DNA of 64,000 bases, from NCBI GenBank assembly GCA_022710975.1, contig JAKLGA010000008.1, positions 1-64,000 of the forward strand. The letters are read 5' to 3'. This DNA comes from Myxococcota bacterium. Its GTDB lineage: Bacteria; Myxococcota; B64-G9. How positions within the stretch are numbered: position 1 is the stretch's first letter; every line of letters starts with the position of its first letter. The notes under the pieces were generated by a model that was not told where the DNA came from, did no database searches, and saw nothing but the letters and a program-made list of their open reading frames with translations. Below are positions 54,215-63,523 of this stretch, one piece after another. Made by a program: the position numbers and the translations under genes.

Positions 54215-56890
54215 TCAGTGCGCCTCGGCCCAGTTCGGCCCCACGGACACGTCCACGCTCAGGGGCACGCTCAACCGGGCGGCGCCCTCCATCTTCTCTC
54301 GGACCAGCGCCTCGAGCAAGGGCAGCTCGTCCTCGGGGGCCTCGAACAGCAGCTCGTCGTGCACCTGCAGCAGCATGCGCGCGCGCAGCGTCCGCCGGCC
54401 GAGCTCCCGGTGCACGTCGAGCATGGCGCGCTTGATCACGTCCGCGGCGGTGCCCTGGATGGGAGTGTTCTGGGCCATGCGCTCGGCGTTCTTGCGGGCG
54501 TTGTGGTTGGGGCTGGAGATGTCGGGCAGGTAGCGCCGGCGGCCGGACAGCGTGGTCACGTAACCCCGCTCGCGGGCCGCCTGCTGCACGCCCTCCACCC
54601 AGGCGGCCACGCGCGGGTAGCGGGCCCGGTGCCCGTCGATGATGTCGCGCGCCTCGGCCTGCGAGACGCCGAGCTGGCGCGCCAGGTTGTAGGCGCCCTG
54701 GCCGTACACGATGCCGAAGTTGACCGCCTTGGCCCGCCGGCGCATGTCGCTCGAGACCTGCTCGATGGGCACGTCGAACAGGAGCGCGGCCGTGCGGGCG
54801 TGCACGTCCTCGCCCCCGCGGAAGGCCGCCAGCAGCGCCTCGTCACCCGACAGGTGGGCCAGCAGCCGGAGCTCGACCTGGTTGTAGTCGGCGCTCAGCA
54901 GCGCCCAGCCCGGCGGGGCCACGAAGGCCTCGCGGATGCGCCTGCCGGCCTCGCTGCGCACCGGGATGTTCTGGAGATTGGGGTCGGAGGAGGACAGCCG
55001 GCCGGTGGCCGCCACCGCCTGGTTGAAGCGCGTGTGCACCCGGCCGGTCTCCGGGTTGCGCAGGCCGGGCAGCACGTCCACGTAGGTGGACTTCAACTTG
55101 GCCAGCGAGCGGTAGGCCAGCACCTCGGCGGGCAGCGGGTGCAGCGGGGCCAGCTCCTCCAGCACGCTCTGGTCGGTGGAGGCCCCCGACTTGGTCTTCT
55201 TGGACGGCTCGAGCCCCAGCTCCTCGAACAGCACCACCCGCAGCTGGGAGGGGGAGTTGACGTTGAACTCGTGCTTGGCCAGCTCGTGGCAGCGCCGCTC
55301 GGCGCGCTCGAGCTCCCCGGCCAGCTCGGCCGACAGCCGCTCGAGCAGCGGCACGTCGAGCAGCAGCCCGGTGCGCTCGAGGTCGATGAGCACGTCGATG
55401 AGCGGCAGCTCCAGCCCCTCCAGCAGCTCCGTCAGGCCGGCCTCCGCCACCTTGGCGCGCAGCAGCTTGCCCAGGCGCAGGGTGAGATCGGCGTCCTCGC
55501 CCGAGTAGGCCGTGGCCGCCTCCACGCGCACCTCGGCGAACCCCAGCGCCCCACCCTGGGTGACGGTCTTGTAGGGGATGGGCTCGTGCCCGAGCAGCTC
55601 GCGGGCCAGGCTGTCGAGGGCGTGGCTGGTGCGGCCCGGGTCGAGCACGTAGGAGGCCAGCATGGCGTCGCAGTGCACCGGCCGCAGGCGCCAGCCGAGC
55701 TCGTGCAGCAGCACCTCGGCGTCGTACTTGATGTTCTGGCCGTAGAGCTTCACGGCCGGATCGTCCAGGACCGGCCGCGCGAGCTCCACCACCCGGGCCA
55801 GCGTGAGCTGGGCCGGGGCGTCCGGGTAGGCGTGGCCCACCGGCACGTAGACCGCCTCCCCCGGGGCCGCGCACAGGCTCAGGCCCACGATGCGCGCCTG
55901 CAGCGGGTCGAGGGAGGTGGTCTCCAGATCGAGGGCGCACTCGCCGGTCTGGCGCGCGCGGGCCAGCACGGCCTCGAGGCCGGCCTCGTCGAGCACGGTC
56001 CGGTAGCCGCTGGTGTCCAGGCTGCGCTTCCCCACCAGCTCCTTGCGCAGCCCGGAGAAGTCCATCTCCGCCAGGAAGTCGTCCAGCGTCTGCGGGTCGG
56101 GCGGGCGCGGCCGGAGCTCCTCCAGCCCGACCTCCAGCGGCACGTCCAGGCGCAGGCAGGCCAGCTCCCGCGACAGGCGGGCGTTGCCGGCCTGGCCGAG
56201 CAGCCGCTCCCGGAGCTTGCCAGGCTTCATGCCCGGGGCCGCGCGCAGCACGCCCTCGAGGTCGCCGTGCTCCCCGAGCAGCTTCACCGCCGTCTTGGGC
56301 CCCACCCCCTCCACCCCGGGCAGGTTGTCGGCGCTGTCGCCCATCAGCCCCAGGAGATCGACCACCCGCTCGGGCGGCACGCCCAGCTTCTCGATCACCC
56401 CGTCGCGGTCGTAGCGCCCCTTGCCCATGGGGTCGACCACCGTGACCCCCTCCCCCACCAGCTGCAGCAGATCCTTGTCTCCGCTGACCACCACCACCGG
56501 CAGCCCAGCGGCCCGCGCCCGGGCCGTCAGGGTGGCGATCACGTCGTCGGCCTCGAAGCCGGCCCGCTCCACCACCGGCAGCGCCAGCGCCGCCACGGCC
56601 CGGCGCACCAGCGGGATCTGCACCCGGAAGTCGTCCGGGAGCGGCGGCCGGTTGGCCTTGTACTCGCCGAAGCGCTCGTGGCGGAAGGTGGGCCCGCCCA
56701 CGTCGAACACCACCGCCAGGCGCTCGGGCCGCTCGTCCTCGAGGAGCCGCAGCAGCATGCGGGTCACGCCGTACACGGCGTTGGTGGGGGTGCCCTGCCG
56801 GTTGGACAGGTGCTGGATGGCGTGGAAGGCGCGGAAGATGTAGGCCGTGCCGTCCACCAGGTAGAGCGGGGATGTGGGCGCTGGGCTCAT
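54215..56890 (-). CDS. polA: DNA polymerase I
   Basis: 891 residues from ATG 56890; the ORF's longer start at 56932 overlaps the promoter. 5'-nuclease domain first (YLVDGTAYIFRAFHAI, GGPTFRHERFGEYKANRP, GDKDLLQLV, GVEGVGPKTAVKLL), then a 3'-5' exonuclease domain with the DLE acid pair in ALDLETTSLDP and a later GEDADLTLRL, so proofreading seems intact. The polymerase domain has ATGRLSSSDPNLQNIPVR, SADYNQVELRLLAHLS, RRRAKAVNFGIVYGQG and LQVHDELLFEA. Start codon 6 bp after a -10, without Shine-Dalgarno. The GAF histidine kinase follows. Confidence 0.97.
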   Translation of the reverse strand: MSPAPTSPLYLVDGTAYIFRAFHAIQHLSNRQGTPTNAVYGVTRMLLRLLEDERPERLAVVFDVGGPTFRHERFGEYKANRPPLPDDFRVQIPLVRRAVAALALPVVERAGFEADDVIATLTARARAAGLPVVVVSGDKDLLQLVGEGVTVVDPMGKGRYDRDGVIEKLGVPPERVVDLLGLMGDSADNLPGVEGVGPKTAVKLLGEHGDLEGVLRAAPGMKPGKLRERLLGQAGNARLSRELACLRLDVPLEVGLEELRPRPPDPQTLDDFLAEMDFSGLRKELVGKRSLDTSGYRTVLDEAGLEAVLARARQTGECALDLETTSLDPLQARIVGLSLCAAPGEAVYVPVGHAYPDAPAQLTLARVVELARPVLDDPAVKLYGQNIKYDAEVLLHELGWRLRPVHCDAMLASYVLDPGRTSHALDSLARELLGHEPIPYKTVTQGGALGFAEVRVEAATAYSGEDADLTLRLGKLLRAKVAEAGLTELLEGLELPLIDVLIDLERTGLLLDVPLLERLSAELAGELERAERRCHELAKHEFNVNSPSQLRVVLFEELGLEPSKKTKSGASTDQSVLEELAPLHPLPAEVLAYRSLAKLKSTYVDVLPGLRNPETGRVHTRFNQAVAATGRLSSSDPNLQNIPVRSEAGRRIREAFVAPPGWALLSADYNQVELRLLAHLSGDEALLAAFRGGEDVHARTAALLFDVPIEQVSSDMRRRAKAVNFGIVYGQGAYNLARQLGVSQAEARDIIDGHRARYPRVAAWVEGVQQAARERGYVTTLSGRRRYLPDISSPNHNARKNAERMAQNTPIQGTAADVIKRAMLDVHRELGRRTLRARMLLQVHDELLFEAPEDELPLLEALVREKMEGAARLSVPLSVDVSVGPNWAEAH

Positions 56891-56896
56891 GCGGGC

Positions 56897-56926
56897 ACCG
56901 TACCCAAGGGCCCGCGGCGAAGTCAA
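56897..56926 (-). promoter_or_regulatory. Promoter of polA
   Basis: Minus strand: TTGACT (56926-56921), 18-bp spacer, TACGGT (56902-56897). The ATG is 6 bp after the -10, so the transcript should be leaderless. Confidence 0.55.
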
Positions 56927-56961
56927 TCGCACCTGCCGCCGGACGGCCGCTGGACGCCGAC

Positions 56962-56990
56962 TTGTCGGGCCCGGGACGAACGGCTAGACT
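56962..56990 (+). promoter_or_regulatory. Promoter of the Cys-rich lipoprotein gene
   Basis: TTGTCG (56962-56967), 17-bp spacer, TAGACT (56985-56990), leader of about 30 nt containing AGAGGAG. Confidence 0.65.
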
Positions 56991-57026
56991 CAGGGAAGCC
57001 GCCGGGCCGGGGCAGAGGAGCACGCC

Positions 57027-59252
57027 ATGAGCAAGAGATGGTCGCAGTGCACGCTGATGGGGTCGATCCTGGGGCTGCTGGCCGCGGGCTGCGGGGCGAG
57101 CGACCTGTGGAGCCCGGGCTGCAGGAGCGACGACGACTGCAAGCTCGACCGGGTGTGCGTGCAGGGCGTGTGCCAGGACCCGGCCGCGGCCTGCGACAGC
57201 GACGCGGACTGCCCCGAGGGGCAGGCGTGCCTGGGCGGGACCTGCGTGGAGTGCGACCGGGATCGAGACGGGGCCGAGGCGCTCGCCTGCGGCGGCGCGG
57301 ACTGCGACGACCAGAACGCGGGGGTGCGCCCCGGCGCCGACGAGCTGTGCGGCGACGGGCTGGACAACGACTGCGACGGGACGACCGATCCCGCGGCGCT
57401 GTGCGGCGAGAAGTGCGCCGGGGTGCGCTGCGCCGAGGGTTTCGCCTGCGATCCGGACACGGGCACGTGCGTGCCCGTCTGCAGCCCGGACTGCGCCGAC
57501 CGCGCCTGCGGCCCGGACGGCTGCGACGGGAGCTGCGGCGGCTGCGCCCAGGGCGAGCGCTGCAGCGACGCGGGCCAGTGCGTGCAGGACTGCCGCAACG
57601 AGTGCGCGGCCACCACCCGGCGCTGCGCCCAGGACGGCTCCGGGGGGTTCCAGAGCTGCATGAACTGGGACGCGGATCCCTGCCTGGAGTGGAGCCCGGT
57701 CCAGCCCTGCCCGGACGGCCTGGCCTGCGAGCCCCTCACCGGCCAGTGCGGCGGGTGCGTACCGGACTGCGCCGGCCTCGAGTGCGGCCCGGACCGGGCC
57801 TGCGGGCTGAGCTGCGGCGTCTGTCCGCCGGACTCCTGGTGCAGCGCGGACGGGCTGTGCGTCGGTCCGTGCCAGCCGGAGTGCGATTTCTGGGGGCAGA
57901 CCACCTGCCTGGACGACCGCCGCGCCGCGGAGTGCGGGGACTGGGATGGCGACAACTGCCTGGAGTGGAGCCCGGGCGAGTACTGCCCGGAGGGCAGCTG
58001 GTGCGATCGCTGGACCGGCGCCTGCGTGGGCGCCTGCTCGGACGAGTGCACCTGGGGCCAGATCACCTGCTGGGACGAGATGAGCGAGGCGAGCTGCGAG
58101 GACTGGGACGGGGACGGCTGCTCCGAGTGGGGCCAGATGGCGTGGTGTCCGGAGGGCTACTGCGACTGGTCCACCGGGCGGTGCGCCGGCGGCTGCTGGG
58201 ACGAGTGCGACTTCTGGGACCAGCGGACCTGCCTCGACGACTGGTCCTACCTCGAGTGCGGGCAGTGGGACAACGACTACTGCCTGGAGTGGAGCGAGGG
58301 CACCCCCTGCCCGAACGGGGGGCTCTGCTGGTCCCCCAGCGGGGAGGTGTGCGGCGGCGGCTGCGAGGCCGAGTGCGAGTGGGGCCAGCAGAGCTGCTGG
58401 GACGACTACACCGAGGCGCTCTGCGACGACTGGGACGGGGACGGCTGCACCGAGTGGGCACCGACCGAGCGCTGCCCCGAGGGCTCGTTCTGCGCCTGGG
58501 ACCTGGGCGGCTGCGCCCAGACCTGCACGGACGACTGCGCCCGGGGCGAGGTGCGCTGCATGAGCCTGCGGCGCTACCTGGTGTGCGGCGACTACGACGA
58601 CGACCCCTGCGCCGAGTGGTCGCCCGAGCCGGTGCGCTGCCCCACGGGCACGACCTGCTCGCAGCAGGCCGGCGGCTGCGTGGGCGCCTGCCAGGACGAG
58701 TGCGCGGACGGCGAGCGCCAGTGCCTGGACAGCTGGACCTGGCTCGACTGCGGCGACTTCGACGGGGACGGGTGCCTGGAGTTCAGCCCGCCCATGCCCT
58801 GCCCCGCCGACCAGCCCTGCGACTGGAACACCGGCACCTGCGGCGGCTGCCAGCCGCTGTCCTGCCAGGAGCTGGGGCTGGAGTGCGGCCAGGCCGACGA
58901 CGGCTGCGGGACCTGGATCGACTGCGGCGCGTGCGCCGACGGGGAGACCTGCCTGGACGGCGCCTGCGCGGCGGGCGGCGCCTTCGGCTCGCCCTGCGAG
59001 GAGCAGACGGGCTGCGTGGACGGGCTCACCTGCACGCGCGTCGACGACGCCCACCTGGGCTACTGCAACCGGGCCTGCTCGGCCGCCGACCCCTGCCCCT
59101 CGCCCTTCCAGTGCTTCGCCGTCGCCGGCCAGAACTGGTGCGTGTCCCTGTGCGGGGCCGAGGACGACTGCGCCGCGCTGGGCGCCTGGGAGTGCGTCTG
59201 GTTCGCCGGCCTGCCTACCGGCGTGTGCCTGCCGAGCCTGCCCGCCCCCTGA
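57027..59252 (+). CDS. Cys-rich lipoprotein with seven Trp/Asp repeat units
   Basis: 741 residues from ATG 57027 (AGAGGAG upstream). Lipobox LAAGC (Cys22). Residues 30-75 carry Cys-pair motifs; 88-125 is a MopE-like metal-binding motif (CDDQNAGVRPGADELCGDGLDNDCDG). From about 189 to 610 there are seven units of about 50-60 residues: DEC-WGQxTCxDD, then CxDWDGDxCLEWSP, then CPEGxxCDWxTGxC. Each has about eight Cys, conserved Trp and an acidic WDGD motif that could bind Ca or Cu. A final Cys-rich region has no repeat. This unit does not match a repeat family I recognise. Likely an outer-surface protein held together by disulfides. Its 3' end overlaps the converging VWA gene by 38 bp. Confidence 0.85.
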   Translation: MSKRWSQCTLMGSILGLLAAGCGASDLWSPGCRSDDDCKLDRVCVQGVCQDPAAACDSDADCPEGQACLGGTCVECDRDRDGAEALACGGADCDDQNAGVRPGADELCGDGLDNDCDGTTDPAALCGEKCAGVRCAEGFACDPDTGTCVPVCSPDCADRACGPDGCDGSCGGCAQGERCSDAGQCVQDCRNECAATTRRCAQDGSGGFQSCMNWDADPCLEWSPVQPCPDGLACEPLTGQCGGCVPDCAGLECGPDRACGLSCGVCPPDSWCSADGLCVGPCQPECDFWGQTTCLDDRRAAECGDWDGDNCLEWSPGEYCPEGSWCDRWTGACVGACSDECTWGQITCWDEMSEASCEDWDGDGCSEWGQMAWCPEGYCDWSTGRCAGGCWDECDFWDQRTCLDDWSYLECGQWDNDYCLEWSEGTPCPNGGLCWSPSGEVCGGGCEAECEWGQQSCWDDYTEALCDDWDGDGCTEWAPTERCPEGSFCAWDLGGCAQTCTDDCARGEVRCMSLRRYLVCGDYDDDPCAEWSPEPVRCPTGTTCSQQAGGCVGACQDECADGERQCLDSWTWLDCGDFDGDGCLEFSPPMPCPADQPCDWNTGTCGGCQPLSCQELGLECGQADDGCGTWIDCGACADGETCLDGACAAGGAFGSPCEEQTGCVDGLTCTRVDDAHLGYCNRACSAADPCPSPFQCFAVAGQNWCVSLCGAEDDCAALGAWECVWFAGLPTGVCLPSLPAP

Positions 59253-60456
59253 CGGGCGACCCGCGCGGCGCCTTGCGCGCCAGCTCCTCGGCCAGCTCCG
59301 CCACCCCGGCCACGCTCAGCGGGTACATGGGGAAGACGCTCCGCACCAGGGTCACCGAGGGCGCCTCCCACAGGTGCCCGCGCATGGGGTTGAGCCAGGC
59401 GGCGTGGTGGAAGTGGGCGGCCAGGCGGCGCAGGGTGACGAGGCCGGGCTCCTCGTTGCGCTCGTCCCACTGGATGGCGCCGTGGCGATCCAGCAGCTCG
59501 CCCGGGTACATGTGCGCGTCGCCCACCAGCACCAGGCGGGTGTCCGCCGGGAAGCGCCGCAGGAGCTCGGCGAGCGGGATGGGCTCGCTGAAGGCCGCGT
59601 CCGCGTACACCTGCGCGTACACGCAGTTGTGGAAGTAGACGTGGGCGAAGCGCTTGAAGTGCCGGGCGCCGTGGGCCGCGGAGAACAGCACGTCCACCAG
59701 GCGCCGGTAGGGCTCCATGCTGCCGCCCACGTCCATGGCCAGCAGCAGCCCGAGCTGGTTCTGGCGCGGCGGGCGGAAGAGCAGCGCGAGCTCCCCCGCC
59801 TCGCGGGCGGTGCGGTCGATGGTCCCGTCCACGTCCAGCTCCTCGGCCGGGCCCACCCGGGTGAGCGCGCGCAGCTTCTTCAGCGCCACCGCGAGCTGGC
59901 GGGTGTCCAGCAGCAGATCGCGCCGATGTTCGCGGAAGCGCCGCTGCCCGGCCACCTGCACGGCCGAGCCGAAGCGGCCCTGGCCGCCGATGCGGATCCC
60001 CCCCGGGTGGTAGCCGGAGTGCCCGAAGGCCGAGGTGCCGCCCGTGCCGACCCAGTAGTCGCCGCCGTCGTGGCGCTCCTGCTGCTCGCGCAGCCGCCGC
60101 TCGAGCTCCGCGCGCAGGGCCTCCACGTCCACCTGGTCGAGCACCCGCCGCAGCTCGGGATCGATCTGGTAGGGCGGGATGGGGCTCTCGAGCCAGGCCA
60201 GGACCTCGGCCTCGAGCCCGGGCAGCGCCTCGGGCGCGCCCTGGAAGTGCTCGGCGAAGGCCTGGTCGAAGTCGTCGAGCTCGCCCTCGTCCTTGACCAG
60301 CAGGCAGCGCGCGAGCGAGTAGAAGCCCATGAGCGAGGAGCCGTGCAGCCCGCGGGCCAGGCCCTCGACCAGCGCCAGCCACTGGTGGGGCGTGACCTTC
60401 AGGCCGCGCGCGCGCAGCCGGTAGAAGAACCCGAGCAGCAGCCCGCCGGGCTTCAC
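59215..60456 (-). CDS. VWA (CoxE-type) protein partner of MoxR ATPase
   Basis: 413 residues from GTG 60456, which overlaps the MoxR stop (GTGA). N-terminal helical half ([31 protein letters not shown]), then a His/Gly-rich linker ([23 protein letters not shown]), then a VWA-like domain with DVGGSM in place of the usual DxSxS MIDAS, as in CoxE-type proteins, and [18 protein letters not shown]. MoxR-VWA pairs act as chaperone systems that insert metals or mature large complexes. Substrate gene not evident. Its 3' end overlaps the Cys-rich lipoprotein gene. Confidence 0.85.
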   Translation of the reverse strand: MKPGGLLLGFFYRLRARGLKVTPHQWLALVEGLARGLHGSSLMGFYSLARCLLVKDEGELDDFDQAFAEHFQGAPEALPGLEAEVLAWLESPIPPYQIDPELRRVLDQVDVEALRAELERRLREQQERHDGGDYWVGTGGTSAFGHSGYHPGGIRIGGQGRFGSAVQVAGQRRFREHRRDLLLDTRQLAVALKKLRALTRVGPAEELDVDGTIDRTAREAGELALLFRPPRQNQLGLLLAMDVGGSMEPYRRLVDVLFSAAHGARHFKRFAHVYFHNCVYAQVYADAAFSEPIPLAELLRRFPADTRLVLVGDAHMYPGELLDRHGAIQWDERNEEPGLVTLRRLAAHFHHAAWLNPMRGHLWEAPSVTLVRSVFPMYPLSVAGVAELAEELARKAPRGSPVRGRAGSAGTRR

Positions 60457-61298
60457 CGGTACCCGCCCCCCCGCGCCCGGCCGCTGGCCTGCGCCACCGC
60501 CTCCACGTCCTCGGGCTTCTTCACCAGGGTGCCCAGGAAGGGCAGCTCCCCGGCCACCTCCCCGGGCGACAGCCCGGCGGCCACCAGGGCGCCGATCCAG
60601 TCGATGAGCTCCGAGGTCGAGGGGCGCTTCCTGAGCCCGGGCACCTCCCGCAGCCAGTAGAACCGCTCCAGGCACTGCTTGAGCATCTTCTTGGGGAGCT
60701 CCGGGTGGTGCACCCCCACGATCTCGGCCATCTGGGCCTCGTCCGGGAAACGGATGAAGTGGAACACGCAGCGGCGCAGGAAGGGGTCGGGCAGCTCCTT
60801 CTCGGCGTTCGAGGTGATCACCACCACGGGCCGCTGGCGGGCCCGGTGCCGCTCGGAGGTCTCCAGCACCTCGAACTCCATGGCGTCCAGCTCGTGCAGC
60901 AGGTCGTTGGGGAACTCGAGGTCGGCCTTGTCGATCTCGTCGATCAGCAGCACCACCAGCCGCTCGGCCACGAGCGCCCGGCCGAGCGGGCCCAGGCGGA
61001 TGTACTGGCGGATGTCGGACACGTCCTTGTCGCCGAAGCGGCTGTCCTGCAGCCGCCGCACGGTGTCGTACACGTACAGGCCGTCGGCCGCCTTGGAGGT
61101 GGACTTCACGTTCCAGGTGATCAGCTCCAGGCCCAGGTCCTCGGCCACGGCGTGGGCCAGCAGCGTCTTGCCGGTGCCGGGCTCGCCCTTGACCAGCAGC
61201 GGCCGGCCGAGCGCCACGGCCACGTTGACCGCGTGCCTGAGCTCGGGCGAGGTGATGTAGCTCCGGGTGCCGGCGAACCTGTCGAAGCCGTCTCTCAT
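60453..61298 (-). CDS. MoxR-family AAA+ ATPase
   Basis: 281 residues from ATG 61298, chosen because GGAGG is 5 bases upstream; ATG 61316 is an alternative. Walker A GEPGTGKT (38-45), Walker B VLLIDEIDKAD (116-126), sensor 1 VVITSNAEKELPDPFLRR, and a sensor-2 region. The N-terminus FAGTRSYITSPELRHAVNVA is typical of this MoxR subgroup. Forms hexameric rings that, with the VWA protein encoded next, activate enzymes or remodel complexes. Divergent from the gene at 61415. Confidence 0.93.
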   Translation of the reverse strand: MRDGFDRFAGTRSYITSPELRHAVNVAVALGRPLLVKGEPGTGKTLLAHAVAEDLGLELITWNVKSTSKAADGLYVYDTVRRLQDSRFGDKDVSDIRQYIRLGPLGRALVAERLVVLLIDEIDKADLEFPNDLLHELDAMEFEVLETSERHRARQRPVVVITSNAEKELPDPFLRRCVFHFIRFPDEAQMAEIVGVHHPELPKKMLKQCLERFYWLREVPGLRKRPSTSELIDWIGALVAAGLSPGEVAGELPFLGTLVKKPEDVEAVAQASGRARGGGYR

Positions 61299-61414
61299 GG
61301 CTGCCTCCGCGCCCATTCTGCCCCGGAGGGCGCCCTCACCTCCAGCGGAAAACGCACGCGCCGCGGCCGGGATGAGGTATACTGCCCGCGACCCGGGGGG
61401 AGGAGGACGACCCG

Positions 61415-61915
61415 TTGGCAAAGAAGGACATCAAGCAGGAGAAGATCCACCGGCCCCAGGACGCGCCCAAGCCGTCCGCGGACAGCTTCATCAAGGAGCT
61501 GGCCGAGACCGAGGGGGTGGTGATCCAGGTGACCCAGGCCTTCTGCCCCAAGGGCCACAACCTGGTGCGCAACCGCGAGCAGCTCTTCGACGGCGAGCCT
61601 GGCATCAGCCTGTGGGTGTCCGACGGCAAGCGCAGCGGCGAGGTGATCCTCAGCCCGTTCCACGGCGACCACACCCGGCGCGGGCTCGAGGGCATCGCCG
61701 AGGGCACGCTGGTCCAGGTGTCCTGCCCGGAGTGCAAGACCCCGCTGCCCAGGCTGTCGAAGTGCTCCTGCTGCCAGGGCGCCGAGCTGGTGGGCATCTA
61801 CCTGACCCCGGCGCTGTCCAAGGGCCAGATGGCGGCCATCTGCACCGCCTGGGGCTGCCACCGCTCCAAGGTGTTCGACCAGGCCCAGCTCCTGGCGGCC
61901 TACATGCAGGAGTGA
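61415..61915 (+). CDS. Cys-rich hypothetical protein, TTG start
   Basis: 166 residues from TTG 61415, the only start with a good ribosome-binding site (GGGGAGGAGGA). Short Lys-rich N-terminus (AKKDIKQEKIHRPQD), then several Cys/His motifs: CPKGHNLV, CPECKTPLPRL, CSCCQG and CTAWGCHRS. These could bind zinc or an iron-sulfur cluster. No family recognised. TATACT at 61378 is a possible -10. Followed 13 bp later by the PHP gene, with which it is probably cotranscribed; divergent from the MoxR gene. Confidence 0.7.
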   Translation: MAKKDIKQEKIHRPQDAPKPSADSFIKELAETEGVVIQVTQAFCPKGHNLVRNREQLFDGEPGISLWVSDGKRSGEVILSPFHGDHTRRGLEGIAEGTLVQVSCPECKTPLPRLSKCSCCQGAELVGIYLTPALSKGQMAAICTAWGCHRSKVFDQAQLLAAYMQE

Positions 61916-61928
61916 ACCGGCCGGATCC

Positions 61929-62690
61929 ATGCTGGCAGCCGATCTCCACGTCCACAGCCTGGCCTCGCGCTGCGGCCTGCACACGGTGCTGGAGCTGCTC
62001 GCCGAGGCCCGCCGGCTGGGGCTCGAGGTGCTGGCCATCACCGACCACGACGAGGGGCCCGGGACCGCCACCCGGGTGCTGTCCTACCGTTTCCCGCGCG
62101 AGTGGCAGGGGGTGCGCCTGCTGGTCGGCCTGGAGCTGTGCATCCGGGCCGGCGGCGCGCTCAAGCTGCCGAGCGCGGTGAAGCTCGCGGACCTCGATGT
62201 GTGCCTGGCGGGCTTCCACCCCACCGGCCGCGCCCGCGGGGACGGGCCCGAGCGCCTGGCGGCGGATCTGGCCGCCGCGCTGGCCGGTCACCCCTACCTG
62301 GACGTGATCACCCACCCGACCATCCGGCCGTTCCCCCTGCGGCCGGAGGACGCGGCCCGCCTGGCCGCGCAGGCCGGGGTGGCGCTGGAGGTCAACAACT
62401 GCGCCCTGCGTTACGGCAAGGAGCGGCGGGAGGACGTGCTGGCGATGCTGCGCGCCTGCCAGCGCCACGGCACCCAGGTGGTGGTCTCCTCCGACACCCA
62501 CGCGCTGCCCGAGCTGGGCCAGGACGAGCTGGCCCGGCCGCTGCTGGCCGAGGCCGGCCTGGATCCGGCCCTGTGGGTGAACTCGACCGCCGAGCGCGCG
62601 CTCGCGTTCGTCGAGGCGCGGCGGGCGGCCAAGCGCGCCGCGGACCAGGCCGCGGAGCCCGCGGGAGCTCCCCTCACAGGCAGGCGATGA
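61929..62690 (+). CDS. PHP-domain phosphoesterase
   Basis: 253 residues from ATG 61929. PHP metal-binding motifs: DLHVHS (His7, His9), TDHDEG (Asp39, His40), GLELC with Glu69, HPT, and SSDTHALPELG near the C-terminus, giving the usual trinuclear metal site of YcdX-like and polymerase-associated PHP hydrolases that cleave phosphate monoesters. The lack of polymerase domains makes it a stand-alone phosphatase, possibly on nucleoside or small phosphates. Its 3' end overlaps the converging membrane-protein gene by 17 bp. Confidence 0.88.
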   Translation: MLAADLHVHSLASRCGLHTVLELLAEARRLGLEVLAITDHDEGPGTATRVLSYRFPREWQGVRLLVGLELCIRAGGALKLPSAVKLADLDVCLAGFHPTGRARGDGPERLAADLAAALAGHPYLDVITHPTIRPFPLRPEDAARLAAQAGVALEVNNCALRYGKERREDVLAMLRACQRHGTQVVVSSDTHALPELGQDELARPLLAEAGLDPALWVNSTAERALAFVEARRAAKRAADQAAEPAGAPLTGRR

Positions 62691-63468
62691 GCAGCGCCGC
62701 CGCCAGGGCGGCGCCCAGACCCGCCAGGCCGAGCACCCTGGCCGCGCGGCCGCGCCAGCAGCCCAGCGCCGTGGCCGCCGCGGGCAGCGCCAGGCCGCGC
62801 AGCGCCAGCAGCGCCCCCAGCAGGCCGAAGGCCCCGAGCCCGGCCCGGGCCAGGCCAGCGCCCGGCGCGATCCCCAGCACCTCCGCCAGGCCGTGCAGCA
62901 GCAGCAGCGCCGCGGCCAGGCCGAGCAGCAGCGCGTCCACGACCCGCCACAGGCCCGCGCCCGCCGGCTCGGGCCCGCCGACCGGGCGCTCGCCCTCCAC
63001 GGCCACCCGCGCGGCGAGCAGCGCCACCAGCTCCTCGGGCGTCAGGCGACCCTCCCCGGCCTCGTCCTGGCGGCGCATCCAGGCGGCCAGCGGGAAGCAG
63101 CGCGGCGCGCCCGCGCGCGGGCGGAGCTCCAGCCGGCTGCCCAGCCGCACCACCTCCACCGCGGCCAGCTCGTCCCAGGCCAGCCGGGTGACGCCCTCGG
63201 TCCCGCCCACGCTCAGGCCCAGGTCGTCGAGGTTCAGGTAGGCCGACTCGTAGCGCCGCTGCAGCCGGTGCACGTACACCAGGGTGGCGAGCACCAGCCC
63301 CTCGCCCGCCAGCGCGGCCAGCAGCGGCCAGACCGACTCCTCGAGCGAGCCCACCCCGCCCAGCAGCCCCAGCAGCCCGAGCGCCAGGAGGCCGGTCAGC
63401 GCCCGCCGCAGGTGCTTGTACAGGGCGGGCCGGCGAGGGTGATCGACGCGCAGGGTCACGGCCGCCAT
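62674..63468 (-). CDS. Hypothetical membrane protein
   Basis: 264 residues from ATG 63468. Two membrane helices near the N-terminus (LTGLLALGLLGLLGG, WPLLAALAGEGLVLATLVYVH), a soluble middle with a PH-like beta pattern (YLNLDDLGLSVGG, LAWDELAAVEVVRLGSRLELRPR), then three or four C-terminal helices (LLLGLAAALLLLHGL, LGLAGLGAALAAALLIACL). Resembles bPH/YdbT-like membrane proteins in outline; function unknown. No operon partner. Diverges from the secretin-type gene at 63524, 55 bp apart. Confidence 0.6.
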   Translation of the reverse strand: MAAVTLRVDHPRRPALYKHLRRALTGLLALGLLGLLGGVGSLEESVWPLLAALAGEGLVLATLVYVHRLQRRYESAYLNLDDLGLSVGGTEGVTRLAWDELAAVEVVRLGSRLELRPRAGAPRCFPLAAWMRRQDEAGEGRLTPEELVALLAARVAVEGERPVGGPEPAGAGLWRVVDALLLGLAAALLLLHGLAEVLGIAPGAGLARAGLGAFGLLGALLALRGLALPAAATALGCWRGRAARVLGLAGLGAALAAALLIACL

Positions 63469-63523
63469 GCTAGCCGATTCGGCCGCCCGGGATCCAGCCG
63501 CGCCGGCGTGCTAGCCTGGGGGC

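Noticed and set aside
54843-59054. 1403-codon minus-strand frame overlapping polA
   Set aside because: Wrong frame relative to polA and antisense to the Cys-rich lipoprotein; composition is that of a GC-rich shadow.
54218-59638. 1806-codon plus-strand frame across polA and the Cys-rich gene
   Set aside because: Antisense to polA in its first half and out of frame with the Cys-rich lipoprotein in its second half. Arg/Gly/Ala-rich without motifs.
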